Shown: positions 34,397 to 42,867 of the stretch, piece by piece | Numbering within the stretch: position 1 is the stretch's first letter | Layout: each line of letters opens with the position of its first letter | Assembly (NCBI GenBank): GCA_024233675.1 | Contig: JACKPH010000004.1 | Coordinates: 1 to 64,000 of the forward strand | Length of the DNA: 64,000 nt | From: Thermotogae bacterium | GTDB taxonomy: Bacteria; Thermotogota; Thermotogae; Petrotogales; Petrotogaceae | Reading direction: 5' to 3' | The notes under the pieces: model-generated | Databases searched by the model: none | Told to the model about the DNA's origin: nothing | Seen by the model: the letters and a program-made list of their open reading frames with translations, nothing else | Position numbers and translations under genes: made by a program

Positions 34397-34455
34397 CCAC
34401 TTTTTATAATATTAGTATAGTATAATAAATATAAAATATCCGTTGCATTTACAAC
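34397..34455. promoter_or_regulatory. Divergent promoters with one Crp/Fnr-type dyad (copy 2)
   Basis: GTTGCATTTACAAC at 34442-34455 (one mismatch; centre 34448.5). The minus-strand -10 TATACT at 34414-34419 gives a start near 34407, with the dyad at -41.5. The plus-strand -10 TATAAT at 34421-34426 gives a crp start near 34433, with the dyad at about +16 and 15 bases before the crp ATG. All spacings match copy 1. Confidence 0.7.
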
Positions 34456-34469
34456 GAAAGAGGTGAAAT

Positions 34470-35129
34470 ATGAAAAAATATCTTAAATTACTTCAGGAAA
34501 ACGAACTGTTTAGCAATTTTAAATTGAATAATCTGGAAAATATATTAAATTGTCTTTCAGCAAAAATAAGCAATTACAGTAAAAAAGATATAATAATACA
34601 TCAGGGCGAAAATACCGGTTTTATAGGAATAGTTCTATCCGGCACCGTTCAGATTATTAAAGAAGACAGCGAAGGTAATATAAATATTCTTTCAAATCTC
34701 AGAGCAAATGAGATTTTTGCAGAAACATTCGCATACGCACGTATTAAAGAATCACCGGTAACCGTTCAGGCAGAAGAAGACTGTGAAATACTTTTTATTG
34801 ACAGCGGAAAAATTATTAAAACATGCAGTAATGCTTGTATTTTTCATACAAATCTCATTGAAAATATGCTTTCAATGATCGCAAAAAAAAATATATTACT
34901 GAATCAGAAAATTGAAATATTATCTAAAAGATCTATAAGAGAAAAATTACAGACATTTTTAAATATTCAGTCGGAATTAAATCATTCCAAAAAATTTTTG
35001 ATTCCTTATAACCGTGAAGCACTTGCATTTTTTCTATGCACTGACAGAAGTGCTTTATCACGTGAACTTTGCAGTATGCGTGATGACGGACTTATTAGTT
35101 TCAGTAAAAATGAATTTGAAATTCTTTAA
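34470..35129 (+). CDS. Crp/Fnr family transcriptional regulator, HcpR-like (copy 2)
   Basis: 219 residues, same length as the protein at 3524. The effector barrel has KDIIIHQGENTGFIGIVLSG and the dimer helix MLSMIAKKNILLNQKIEIL; the recognition helix region DRSALSRELCSMRDDGL is nearly unchanged from copy 1, so both regulators should read the same operator and may cross-regulate. RBS AGAGGTG. The gene downstream of crp in copy 1 (CGGC protein) is absent here. Confidence 0.88.
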   Translation: MKKYLKLLQENELFSNFKLNNLENILNCLSAKISNYSKKDIIIHQGENTGFIGIVLSGTVQIIKEDSEGNINILSNLRANEIFAETFAYARIKESPVTVQAEEDCEILFIDSGKIIKTCSNACIFHTNLIENMLSMIAKKNILLNQKIEILSKRSIREKLQTFLNIQSELNHSKKFLIPYNREALAFFLCTDRSALSRELCSMRDDGLISFSKNEFEIL

Positions 35130-35477
35130 AAAAATCATTTTACCTGTGCCGAATATTTTTTACACCCAAAAATATAAAATTCAGGTACTAAAATTTTTAA
35201 TATTTGTAGTTTTACCTGCTCTGTTACGTCATATCAAATCTATTATTTCTCTTCATTTATTATTAAATATATATTATTATTTTTATACTAAAATTAATAA
35301 ATTTAATCATATGACTATAAGTTTTATATTTTAAAAACCCAGAATTCTTTTTTAATCATATTTTCAAATTTTATGATAAAATAGTAACAATAAAAAATTT
35401 TTGTTCGCTGAATAATTATTATTTATTTTCTGAGAATTTATTTATTATTTTAAATTTCCGAAAGGTTGTGAACTGAA
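35130..35477. other. Gene-free stretch after crp copy 2
   Basis: About 350 AT-rich bases with no supported gene or hairpin. TATGATAAAATAG near 35371 could be a -10 region for the HAD gene that follows. Confidence 0.4.
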
Positions 35478-36347
35478 ATGAAAAAAGATAATACTTGTCA
35501 AAAACCTATAATTGCAATATGCTATGATTTTGACAGAACTTTATCACCAAATGATATGCAGGCTCAGGGATTTATTCAGTCTGTAGATTTTAATGTTGAG
35601 GAATTCTGGAAAAAATCTGATAATTTAGCTAAAGATAATGATATGGATCAAAATCTTGCCTATATGTATGAAATGAGTAATGAAAGTATAGGAAAATTCC
35701 GTATAACAAAAGATTCTCTTGCGGATTACGGTAAAAAAATTGAATTTTTTCCCGGTGTTGAAGAATGGTTTGACAGATTAAATAATTATGCGGAAGAAAA
35801 AGGAATTATAATAGAACATTATATTATTTCCTCAGGATTAAAGGAAATGATAGAGGGAACTGCAATAGCTGATAAATTCAAACGCATATATGCATGTTCT
35901 TACTATTATGATGAAAACGGTAATGCTGTATGGCCGGCACAATCTGTTAATTATACAAATAAAACACAGTATTTGTTCAGAATAGAAAAAGGTGTTCTTG
36001 ATGTATACGATCAGAAAGTTAATGATCATTTTGATCCGTCGGAATTAAGAATACCGTTTAACAATATAATATATATAGGGGACAGTGACACTGATGTTCC
36101 GTGTATGAAACTTGTAAATGAACACGGAGGATATTCTATCGGCGTATATAATCCTGATACATGTGATAAAACAAAAGTTTTTAAAATATATAAGGAAGGC
36201 CGTATTAAACTTTTTGCAAAAGCAGATTACAGTGAAAATTCAAAAATTGATTCAATGGTAAAATCAATTATTGATAAAATATCAGCTTCAAAACCTATAG
36301 AAAATTATTATCTTGAATGCCGTAATGAAGTCATAAAAGAAAGCTGA
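35478..36347 (+). CDS. HAD-superfamily phosphatase-like protein
   Basis: 289 residues. Motif I is AICYDFDRTLSPNDMQ (D-x-D-x-T-L, about residues 14-18), motif II is IEHYIISSGLKEMI, and the metal motif is IIYIGDSDTDVPCMKLVNEHGG (about residues 195-215). All four HAD motifs are intact, unlike the HAD at 22314, and the long insert between motifs I and II is a cap. It is likely a phosphoserine-phosphatase-like hydrolase; substrate unknown. Confidence 0.88.
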   Translation: MKKDNTCQKPIIAICYDFDRTLSPNDMQAQGFIQSVDFNVEEFWKKSDNLAKDNDMDQNLAYMYEMSNESIGKFRITKDSLADYGKKIEFFPGVEEWFDRLNNYAEEKGIIIEHYIISSGLKEMIEGTAIADKFKRIYACSYYYDENGNAVWPAQSVNYTNKTQYLFRIEKGVLDVYDQKVNDHFDPSELRIPFNNIIYIGDSDTDVPCMKLVNEHGGYSIGVYNPDTCDKTKVFKIYKEGRIKLFAKADYSENSKIDSMVKSIIDKISASKPIENYYLECRNEVIKES

Positions 36348-36433
36348 ATCGAACAGATAAAAATCAGAATTATAAATTACGGACTTAATTATAATAATTT
36401 AATTTATTACATAATATTTAAGGAGAGGATTGG

Positions 36434-36628
36434 ATGAATGTTTTATAAGCATTTAATATGCTTACGGATAAAAATAATAATTCAGAGAGTGAAAATTCTG
36501 ATATTTTATACAGTTATATGGATAAGATGAGTGAAATTATAAGAAAAGATAATTCTTATATACTGTCTGATAATAATATTAACGGATTTACATATGAATA
36601 TCCGAAATATCTAACAGATAAAAAATAA
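36434..36628 (+). pseudogene. Small frame with an early stop, unknown
   Basis: AGGAGAGG (36421-36428) precedes ATG 36434 at good distance, but codon 5 is TAA (36446). The frame then stays open to 36628 and reads MLTDKNNNSESENSDILYSY, then MDKMSEIIRKDNSYILS. ATG 36458 could start a 56-residue protein but has no RBS. It may be a damaged small gene. The rest of 36348-36757 holds only a weak hairpin (GGCATT 36661-36666 with AATGCC 36671-36676, then T-rich). Confidence 0.35.
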
Positions 36629-36757
36629 ATAACATCAAAACTTAAAGCATATATTACAGAGGCATTCAAAAATGCCGCTATTTTTGTATATATAGGAAAT
36701 GCTTATTTACGGAAATCTTAAATATTCACCAATTAATTCACAGGAGGATTATTTATA

Positions 36758-37372
36758 ATGAAAAATAATTATATTATTCGTTTAGAAGAAGAAAAAGATT
36801 ACAGAGAAACAGAAATACTTACAAGAGAAGCTTTCTGGAATGTTTACCGTCCGGGATGTACTGAACATTATATACTTCACTGTTACCGAAGCAAAAAGGA
36901 TTTTATCCCCGAACTTGATTTAGTTATGGAAAAAGAAGGAAAACTTATAGGTCATGTTATGTATGTTAATTCAGAAATAAAAACAGATAACGGTACAATA
37001 ATACCTATAGTAACTTTCGGACCTTTAAGTATTTTACCTGAATATAAAAGGCAGGGATACGGAAGTATTCTTTTAAATTATTCAATGGATAAAGCATTTA
37101 AAATGGGTGCCGGAGCAATTGCAATTACAGGTAATATTGACTTTTACGGCAAACTCGGTTTTGTTACCGGTAAAAGCTTAAATATAATGTATTCGGAAGA
37201 TCCTGATGCAGATTATTTTCTTATAAAAGAACTTAAACCGGAATTTTTAAAGAATATTTCCGGAACTTTCAGAGATCCTGAAGGATATTTTACGGATGAA
37301 AATGAAGCTGAAAAATTTGACAGTCAGTTTTCATTCAAAGAAAAGCTGAAGCTTCCCGGACAGCTTATTTAA
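36758..37372 (+). CDS. GNAT N-acetyltransferase
   Basis: 204 residues. N-terminus IIRLEEEKDYRETEILTREA, beta-4 VTFGPLSILPEYKRQGYGSI (acetyl-CoA loop R-x-x-G-x-G), and AIAITGNIDFYGKLGFVTGK are typical of the YhbS/Eis-like GNAT group. The C-terminal 60 residues lack a known domain. Substrate unknown. RBS AGGAGG. It is 21 bases from the P-loop kinase gene, probably co-transcribed. Confidence 0.85.
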   Translation: MKNNYIIRLEEEKDYRETEILTREAFWNVYRPGCTEHYILHCYRSKKDFIPELDLVMEKEGKLIGHVMYVNSEIKTDNGTIIPIVTFGPLSILPEYKRQGYGSILLNYSMDKAFKMGAGAIAITGNIDFYGKLGFVTGKSLNIMYSEDPDADYFLIKELKPEFLKNISGTFRDPEGYFTDENEAEKFDSQFSFKEKLKLPGQLI

Positions 37373-37393
37373 TTATAATGAAAGGATTTAATT

Positions 37394-37897
37394 ATGAAAA
37401 AAATTATACTTTTAAACGGATCTTCAAGCAGCGGAAAGTCAACTCTTTCCGCTGTACTTAAGACATTAATAAAAAAAGAAAAAAATGAAAATTATGAAAT
37501 AATTTCTATTGACAATTTTCTTAAAATGTCATCAGATAAAACAATATACGAGGATGATGTATTTGAAATATCATCAGATATGTGTGAGAAATCTAAAGAA
37601 CTTCTTGTTTACGCTGACGGAATTATAATAGATCACGTTATAACAAGCGAACGCATTTTTAACGATCTGAAAGAATGCTTAACAGATTATAAAATTTATT
37701 TAATACATGTTTACTGTCCTTTATCCGTATTAAAGAAACGTGAGACAGAAAGAAAAAACAGATCCGTTGGTTCTGCGGAAGCATCGTATAATTATCTTTT
37801 CCCTAAAACCGGATATAATCTGACAGTAAACACTTCTGAATTTTCCGCAGAAGAATGTGCTTCGGATATTTTAAAAATTATTCAGACAGAATTTTAA
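37394..37897 (+). CDS. P-loop kinase, chloramphenicol phosphotransferase-like
   Basis: 167 residues. Walker A is ILLNGSSSSGKSTLSAVL (about residues 5-22), the acidic switch is ISIDNFLKM, DGIIIDHVIT forms Walker B, and LKKRETERKNRSVGSAE is the LID arginine cluster. This is the CPT-like AAA family, whose named member phosphorylates chloramphenicol; most relatives have unknown small substrates. RBS AAAGG. Followed by a nitroreductase remnant. Confidence 0.82.
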   Translation: MKKIILLNGSSSSGKSTLSAVLKTLIKKEKNENYEIISIDNFLKMSSDKTIYEDDVFEISSDMCEKSKELLVYADGIIIDHVITSERIFNDLKECLTDYKIYLIHVYCPLSVLKKRETERKNRSVGSAEASYNYLFPKTGYNLTVNTSEFSAEECASDILKIIQTEF

Positions 37898-37899
37898 TT

Positions 37900-38124
37900 A
37901 TCATTGAGGCACTTTGCTGTTTCAGAATGTTAAATATCGGTAGTGTTATGGTCGGTTTATTTGATCCGGCAATTATAAAAAATGAGTTTAGTCTGCCTGA
38001 TTATATAGAACCTACAGCACTTATATTTTTAGGTTATCCGATTAACGGTTTTTTAAGTCCGGAAAGGCATAATACCGAAAGAAAACCTATAAATGAAACC
38101 GTATTTTACGAAAGTTTTATATAA
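37900..38124 (+). pseudogene. C-terminal remnant of a nitroreductase
   Basis: The frame reads CCFRMLNIGSVMVGLFDPAI, then EPTALIFLGYPINGFLSPER and NTERKPINETVFYESFI, the last 70 or so residues of a nitroreductase (G-S-x-x-V-G-x-F-D, then ALI-x-LGYP and H-x-x-RKP). No FMN-binding N-terminus or start codon precedes it; the 3' end of the kinase gene adjoins directly. Confidence 0.7.
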
Positions 38125-38225
38125 TAAAAATTTGTTAATAATTATAAGTCAGTATATGAGTATAATAATAATATCAGTACTGATTTTTATTTTGTCTTTT
38201 AAGAAATCCACGAAAGGAGGAAAAG

Positions 38226-39209
38226 ATGAAAATTCTTGTTACCGGTGCTTTTGGAGGTATAGGAACAGAAGTAATGCATGAAGGTCATAAAAAAGGACAT
38301 ATCATGACTGCTTTTGAAATAGATAATAAAGGAAACAGAAAAAAAGCAGAGACTTTTAAAAATATTACAGAAAAAATATTCTGGGGTGATCTCAGAAATT
38401 ATGATGATGTAAAAAAAGCAATTTACGGTCAGGATATAGTAATTCATCTCGGAGCAATAGTTACACCTTTCAGTGAGAAAAATCCTAAAGTTTCGGATGC
38501 TGTAAATATAGGAGGAACAAAAAATATTATAGATGCGGTGAAATTTTACGGAAACAAAACAGGATTAATTTACACTTCATCGATGAGTATTATGGGAGCT
38601 GATTATAGCAGAAAACCTCCTTTAAAAGTAACAGATCCGCTTATTGTAAGTTCTAATTATACAAGGCAGAAAATAGAATGTGAAAAAATACTTGAAAAAG
38701 AAGATATTAATTATATTACACTACGTTTAGGAGCAGTAATTAATACGGACTTAGCAATAGGCGGAGGCTCGGTAAATCAGATTTTTGATGAAATATTTTC
38801 AATGTCTCTGAATAACAGAATAGAAGGTATATGGAATATTGATGCTGCAGCTGCTATAATATCAGCCGCAGAAAAACTTGCTGATAATTCTGTAAACAGA
38901 AAAATATTTTTTATAGGCGGTGGTTCCGAAAACGGATGGCAAATGACTGTAAGAGATTTATACAAAGGTATTTTCGGAGCTGTAGGATTCGGGCTTCCTA
39001 AAGATTCATGTTTTTCAAAAGATCCTTATTATGCTGACTGGCTTGATACCGAAGAAAGTCAGAAATATTTTAATTATCAGAATCATTCGTTTGAAAATTT
39101 TATTAAAGCTATAAAAAAGAAAATAGGTATAAAACGTTTTATTTTTATTATTTTTTCTCCTTTTATAAAGAGTTTTATGTCTCATAAATCAAAATACAGT
39201 AAAAAATAA
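38226..39209 (+). CDS. NAD-dependent epimerase/dehydratase (extended SDR)
   Basis: 327 residues. The NAD-binding loop is ILVTGAFGGIGTEV (G-x-x-G-x-x-G, residues 3-16), followed by D of FWGDLRNYDDV, the VIHLGA strand, a catalytic serine in YTSSMSIMG, and Y-x-x-x-K in NYTRQKIECEK. The C-terminal 30 residues are basic and hydrophobic (RFIFIIFSPFIKSFM), perhaps a membrane contact. It probably acts on a nucleotide sugar or steroid/flavonoid-like substrate. RBS AAAGGAGG. Confidence 0.87.
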   Translation: MKILVTGAFGGIGTEVMHEGHKKGHIMTAFEIDNKGNRKKAETFKNITEKIFWGDLRNYDDVKKAIYGQDIVIHLGAIVTPFSEKNPKVSDAVNIGGTKNIIDAVKFYGNKTGLIYTSSMSIMGADYSRKPPLKVTDPLIVSSNYTRQKIECEKILEKEDINYITLRLGAVINTDLAIGGGSVNQIFDEIFSMSLNNRIEGIWNIDAAAAIISAAEKLADNSVNRKIFFIGGGSENGWQMTVRDLYKGIFGAVGFGLPKDSCFSKDPYYADWLDTEESQKYFNYQNHSFENFIKAIKKKIGIKRFIFIIFSPFIKSFMSHKSKYSKK

Positions 39210-39231
39210 TATATATAGAAAACAGCTAATA

Positions 39232-39258
39232 AAAAACGGAAATTATAATTTCCGTTTT
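39232..39258. terminator. Bidirectional terminator
   Basis: AAAAACGGAAATT (39232-39244) and AATTTCCGTTTTT (about 39246-39258) with almost no loop serve the epimerase gene and the convergent merR gene, whose stop abuts it. Confidence 0.8.
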
Positions 39259-39708
39259 TCATATTTTATCTGTAACAAGATGTGCAATATCACGGAATTC
39301 CTCAGGTATATTTTTTAACTCAGGTGCATTATTGATATTACATGTTCCCAATTTTTCGGATGTTTTATAAAACCATTCTTTATATTCAAGTATATGAAGC
39401 ATTTTCTTTAAATCACCTATTTGTTTTTCAACACTGTTTTTCTGATTTTCAATCAAATTAAGACGTTTTTTTATTGTAGAATCACCTTCCATACACCAGT
39501 TTATAAATTCTTTTATTCCTTTTATAGGCATTCCTGTCTGTTTGAGACAGTCTATAATAACAAGCCATTGTATATCTTCATCACTAAACATACGTATTCC
39601 GCCGTTTGATCTTTCCAGAAACGGAAAAAGTCCTTCTTTGTCATAATAACGAAGTGTTGATGGTGACATATCAAATTTCTTTGCCATTTCACTGATAGTG
39701 TAAAACAT
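39259..39708 (-). CDS. MerR-family transcriptional regulator (AdhR/NmlR-like)
   Basis: 149 residues from ATG 39708 (minus), with GAGGAGAG upstream. The N-terminal wHTH is MFYTISEMAKKFDMSPSTLR then YYDKEGLFPFLERSNGGIRM, followed by a dimer coiled coil (about 80-115). There is no cysteine-rich metal loop, so it belongs to the aldehyde/electrophile-responsive branch in which a single cysteine may act; C74 in INWCMEGD is a candidate. The two 19-bp-spacer promoters at 39790 and 45745 are its likely targets. It is divergent from the 39917-41272 operon. Confidence 0.85.
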   Translation of the reverse strand: MFYTISEMAKKFDMSPSTLRYYDKEGLFPFLERSNGGIRMFSDEDIQWLVIIDCLKQTGMPIKGIKEFINWCMEGDSTIKKRLNLIENQKNSVEKQIGDLKKMLHILEYKEWFYKTSEKLGTCNINNAPELKNIPEEFRDIAHLVTDKI

Positions 39709-39789
39709 TATTTTATCTCTCCTCAATTTTTTCTGTAAAATTGTTTTATAATATTAAAAAAATTGTAAACAAAAGTTTTTAAAATGCTA

Positions 39790-39820
39790 TTGACTTGAAG
39801 TTAGCTTTAAGTTGTATAAT
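39790..39820 (+). promoter_or_regulatory. MerR-type promoter of the cyclophilin-like / aldo-keto reductase operon
   Basis: -35 TTGACT (39790-39795), 19-bp spacer, -10 TATAAT (39815-39820). The spacer dyad is ACTTGAAG (39793-39800) and CTTTAAGT (39805-39812), 7 of 8 complementary. The same layout and a similar spacer recur at 45745. Confidence 0.8.
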
Positions 39821-39916
39821 TTATACATACTTCAGGTTATATTTTATCAGCTAAACTATTATAAGTCAATAAAAATAAATATTCTGCCATTTATTTTTAT
39901 AAAAAAGGAGAATAAA

Positions 39917-40378
39917 ATGAAAAAAATTACAGGTTTATTTTTTATAATTCAAATTATTTTATTTTCAAATATTTTTGCTTCGGATTTTTATAATACTAAT
40001 TTTATATCACAGAAAGAAGGTGAAATTTTTATGAAACTTAAAATAGGTAACAGTATATTTACAGCTGTCTTAGAAGATAACTCAAGTACAGAAGCTTTAA
40101 TAAAATTACTTGAGAAAAAACCTATAGTTATAAAAATGAAAGATTACGGAAATATGGAAAAAGTAGGTTCTTTCGGAACAGACTTACCAAGAAATGATAA
40201 ACAGATTACAACACAGCCCGGAGATTTAATTCTTTATCAGGGAAATATGTTTGTCATTTATTATGCACCGAATTCATGGAATTTTACGAAACTCGGAAAG
40301 ATAAACAATATTACACAGAAAGATTTAAAAGATGCACTCGGGAAAGGTGATGTTGAAGTTACACTTTATTTGGACTGA
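39917..40378 (+). CDS. Exported cyclophilin-like fold protein
   Basis: 153 residues with a signal peptide (MKKITGLFFIIQIILFSNIF, then ASDF). The mature part has MKLKIGNSIFTAVLEDNSST, LLEKKPIVIKMKDYGNMEKV, TTQPGDLILYQGNMFVIYYA and WNFTKLGKI, the pattern of the small cyclophilin-like family common beside aldo/keto reductases and MerR regulators. It has no evident prolyl isomerase residues. RBS AAAGGAG; the ATG at 39917 beats longer in-frame options, which overlap the MerR promoter. First gene of the operon. Confidence 0.82.
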   Translation: MKKITGLFFIIQIILFSNIFASDFYNTNFISQKEGEIFMKLKIGNSIFTAVLEDNSSTEALIKLLEKKPIVIKMKDYGNMEKVGSFGTDLPRNDKQITTQPGDLILYQGNMFVIYYAPNSWNFTKLGKINNITQKDLKDALGKGDVEVTLYLD

Positions 40379-40405
40379 TATTTATAAAACGGGAGGAGAA
40401 ATAAT

Positions 40406-41272
40406 ATGATACTGAAAGAAAATTATTTACTGAATAACAACGTTGAGATCCCTAAATTGGGTTTAGGAACATGGTTTATTGATAATACTAATGCGGCACA
40501 GGCTGTATGTGATGCAGTAAAAGCAGGTTACCGTCATATTGATACGGCACAGGCTTACGGAAATGAAAAAGGTGTCGGCGAGGGTATTAAAAAATGCGGA
40601 GTTGATAGAAAAGAACTTTTTATTACAACAAAACTTGCTGCTGAAATAAAAGATTATGATAATGCCGTAAAAGCTATTGAAGGATCACTCGAAGCTTTAG
40701 GACTTGATTATATTGATATGATGCTTATACACAGTCCTCAGCCGTGGACTGAATTCAGAGAAGATGACCATTTTTTTGAGGGAAACAAAGAAGCATGGAG
40801 AGCGCTTGAAGATGCTTATAAAGCAGGAAAATTACGTGCAATAGGCGTATCTAATTTTGAAAAAGAAGATCTTGATAATATTCTTTCTTCATGTACTGTT
40901 AAACCTATGGTTAACCAGATACTTGTACATGCAAGTAATACTCCTTTTGATCTGATTGAATATACACAGAGCAAAGGAATACTTGTAGAAGCATATTCTC
41001 CTATAGCTCACGGAGAAGCTTTAAAAAATGAAACTATAGCAGAAATTGCAAAAAAATACAATGTCAGTGTTCCTCAGTTATGTATAAGATATGATTTACA
41101 GCTTGGTACTTTACCACTTCCTAAAACAGCAAATCCGGAACATATGAAAAGCAATGCAGAAATTGATTTTGTAATTTCTGATGAAGATATGGATAAACTT
41201 AAAAAACTCGAACATATTAAAAATTACGGAGATTCAAGTTTCTTTCCGGTATACGGCGGAAAACTCAAATAA
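40406..41272 (+). CDS. Aldo/keto reductase
   Basis: 288 residues, TIM-barrel NADPH enzyme. IPKLGLGTWF, the active-site tyrosine in GYRHIDTAQAYGNEKGVG, the lysine in LFITTKL, the histidine in DMMLIHSPQPW, and the NADP motif LPLPKTANPEHMKSNAEIDF are all present. It reduces aldehydes or ketones to alcohols, which fits control by a MerR regulator of the aldehyde-responsive type. RBS GGGAGGAG. Second gene of the operon from the promoter at 39790. Confidence 0.92.
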   Translation: MILKENYLLNNNVEIPKLGLGTWFIDNTNAAQAVCDAVKAGYRHIDTAQAYGNEKGVGEGIKKCGVDRKELFITTKLAAEIKDYDNAVKAIEGSLEALGLDYIDMMLIHSPQPWTEFREDDHFFEGNKEAWRALEDAYKAGKLRAIGVSNFEKEDLDNILSSCTVKPMVNQILVHASNTPFDLIEYTQSKGILVEAYSPIAHGEALKNETIAEIAKKYNVSVPQLCIRYDLQLGTLPLPKTANPEHMKSNAEIDFVISDEDMDKLKKLEHIKNYGDSSFFPVYGGKLK

Positions 41273-41277
41273 TTCCA

Positions 41278-41312
41278 AAAACAGGATATATCATATATAT
41301 CCTGTTTTTTAT
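41278..41312 (+). terminator. Terminator after the aldo/keto reductase gene
   Basis: AAAACAGGATATAT...ATATATCCTGTTTT with T-run; nearly perfect stem. Confidence 0.85.
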
Positions 41313-41437
41313 TTATATCATTGTTGACAAAAACGTAAAAGAAGATTTCTTTATTTCTTATAGTCATTTGATATAATTATAAAAAAGATATTTTTCACTA
41401 TTGATTTTTATAATTATATATTTTAAGGGAGGTTTCA

Positions 41438-42295
41438 ATGTCAAAATCTTTAATTTTATTATTTACTGTTTTAGCTGTCAGTGCCGGATTCAATATTTAT
41501 TTTGGTTTTTCGGGTAACGGAAGTTATCTTGAAAGTCCTTATCAGATCTATGTAATGGAATCAGGAATTTTAAAAAATAATCTTGAATTTAAAGAAGGTC
41601 AGTATACTGATTTCACATATGATTTTGATAATGAGGAATATCCGGAACTATTATCTAAATATAATATTGATATTATAGCAGGTAAAGGATCTGAATTTCA
41701 GAAAGCATTAAACCTTATGAATGAATTTGCACCCAGACTTCATCATAAAAGTAATTATGACAACAGTGTGGAAATGAATGCGATTTCTCTTCTGGAATAC
41801 AGTCTTGATAACAGGAAACAGGGCATTAACTGTCGTAGCAAGGCTCAGATTCTTAATGAAATGTGTCTGGCTCTTAAAATATATTCAAGAAAAGTATGGA
41901 TTATGCCTTATTCATCTTATGATAATGACTGCCATGTTATTAATGAAATATGGGATTCTGAACTGAACAAATGGATAATGCTTGATATTACAAATAATGA
42001 GTATTGGGTTGATGAAAACGGAAATCCTCTTTCAATACTTGAAATAAGAAAAAAAGGTGCTTTAAGGGAATTCTGTACCCCAGTTAAGCCGGACGATTCA
42101 ATTAAAGATCTTAAAACTCTTAAGCAAAAATATACATCCGATTTTCTTTATATTATGAAAAATCTTGTTTATACTGAATACTGTAAAAATTATACAGTAG
42201 GAGAAAATAATTACTGCATACTTTTTCCTGAAAATATGAATACTGACTTTTCATTTGTTATATCTGAAAGTTCATGCATTAAAGCGCCTTATTAA
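41438..42295 (+). CDS. Transglutaminase-like protein, membrane-anchored or exported
   Basis: 285 residues. An N-terminal hydrophobic helix (SLILLFTVLAVSAGFNIYFG) acts as anchor or signal. The transglutaminase-core triad is visible: Cys in QGINCRSKAQILNEMCLAL (about residue 132), His in DCHVINEIWD (about 168) and Asp in WIMLDITNNEYW (about 183). Members are cysteine proteases or amidases acting on peptides, here outside the cytoplasm. RBS GGGAGG. Single gene ended by a terminator. Confidence 0.85.
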   Translation: MSKSLILLFTVLAVSAGFNIYFGFSGNGSYLESPYQIYVMESGILKNNLEFKEGQYTDFTYDFDNEEYPELLSKYNIDIIAGKGSEFQKALNLMNEFAPRLHHKSNYDNSVEMNAISLLEYSLDNRKQGINCRSKAQILNEMCLALKIYSRKVWIMPYSSYDNDCHVINEIWDSELNKWIMLDITNNEYWVDENGNPLSILEIRKKGALREFCTPVKPDDSIKDLKTLKQKYTSDFLYIMKNLVYTEYCKNYTVGENNYCILFPENMNTDFSFVISESSCIKAPY

Positions 42296-42307
42296 TTTAT
42301 TCATAAC

Positions 42308-42346
42308 AAAAAATCAGAACTAATTTAATTAGTACTGATTTTTTAT
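42308..42346 (+). terminator. Terminator after the transglutaminase-like gene
   Basis: AAAATCAGaACTAATT pairs with AATTAGTaCTGATTTT, then T6. Confidence 0.8.
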
Positions 42347-42373
42347 ATTTCATATATAAGTAAAGGGGGAAAT

Positions 42374-42793
42374 ATGATAGTTCTTGTAAGTTCATGTATT
42401 TTAGGATATAACTGTAAATACAATGGGAAAAATAATAAAAATGAAAACGTAATAAAATTTCTTGAAGGTAAAGAAGTAATACATATTTGTCCTGAAATTC
42501 TTTACGGAATGAAAATTCCGAGATTACCGGCAGAAATTAAAAACGGAATGGTTACGGAATCCACCGGAAAAGTAGTCGACGATGATTACAGAAAAGCTGC
42601 CGAATATGCTTTAAATGAAATAAAAAATAAAAACATAGATCTTGTTATTTTACAGTCAAGAAGTCCTACCTGCGGTGTTAATAATATATATGACGGAACA
42701 TTTTCCGGAAAATTAAAAAAAGGAAGCGGTCTTTTTGCGGAACTTCTCAGGGCAAACAATTATAATATTGCTGATTCGGAGGACTTTGTTTAG
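42374..42793 (+). CDS. DUF523 family protein
   Basis: 139 residues: VLVSSCILGYNCKYNGKNNK, HICPEILYGMKIPRLPAEI and LVILQSRSPTCGVNNIYDGT carry the conserved SxCLxG-x-x-CRYxG, CPE and SPSCG patterns of DUF523. The paired cysteines and fold suggest metal or sulfur chemistry; function is not established. RBS AAAGGGGG. Single gene, no clear partner. Confidence 0.88.
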   Translation: MIVLVSSCILGYNCKYNGKNNKNENVIKFLEGKEVIHICPEILYGMKIPRLPAEIKNGMVTESTGKVVDDDYRKAAEYALNEIKNKNIDLVILQSRSPTCGVNNIYDGTFSGKLKKGSGLFAELLRANNYNIADSEDFV

Positions 42794-42867
42794 TTTTTTA
42801 CTTTCTTTATGCTTTCTTTAAAATTGAATGTTAAAGTTTTAAACATCATGAAGAAAGGAGAAATAAA

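Noticed and set aside
35014..35334. 106-residue frame overlapping the end of crp copy 2
   Set aside because: It overlaps the conserved winged helix in another frame and its unique part is AT-rich without RBS or motif.
35130..35477. Possible riboswitch or small RNA
   Set aside because: No conserved core or strong hairpin is visible; AT-rich sequence alone is not evidence.
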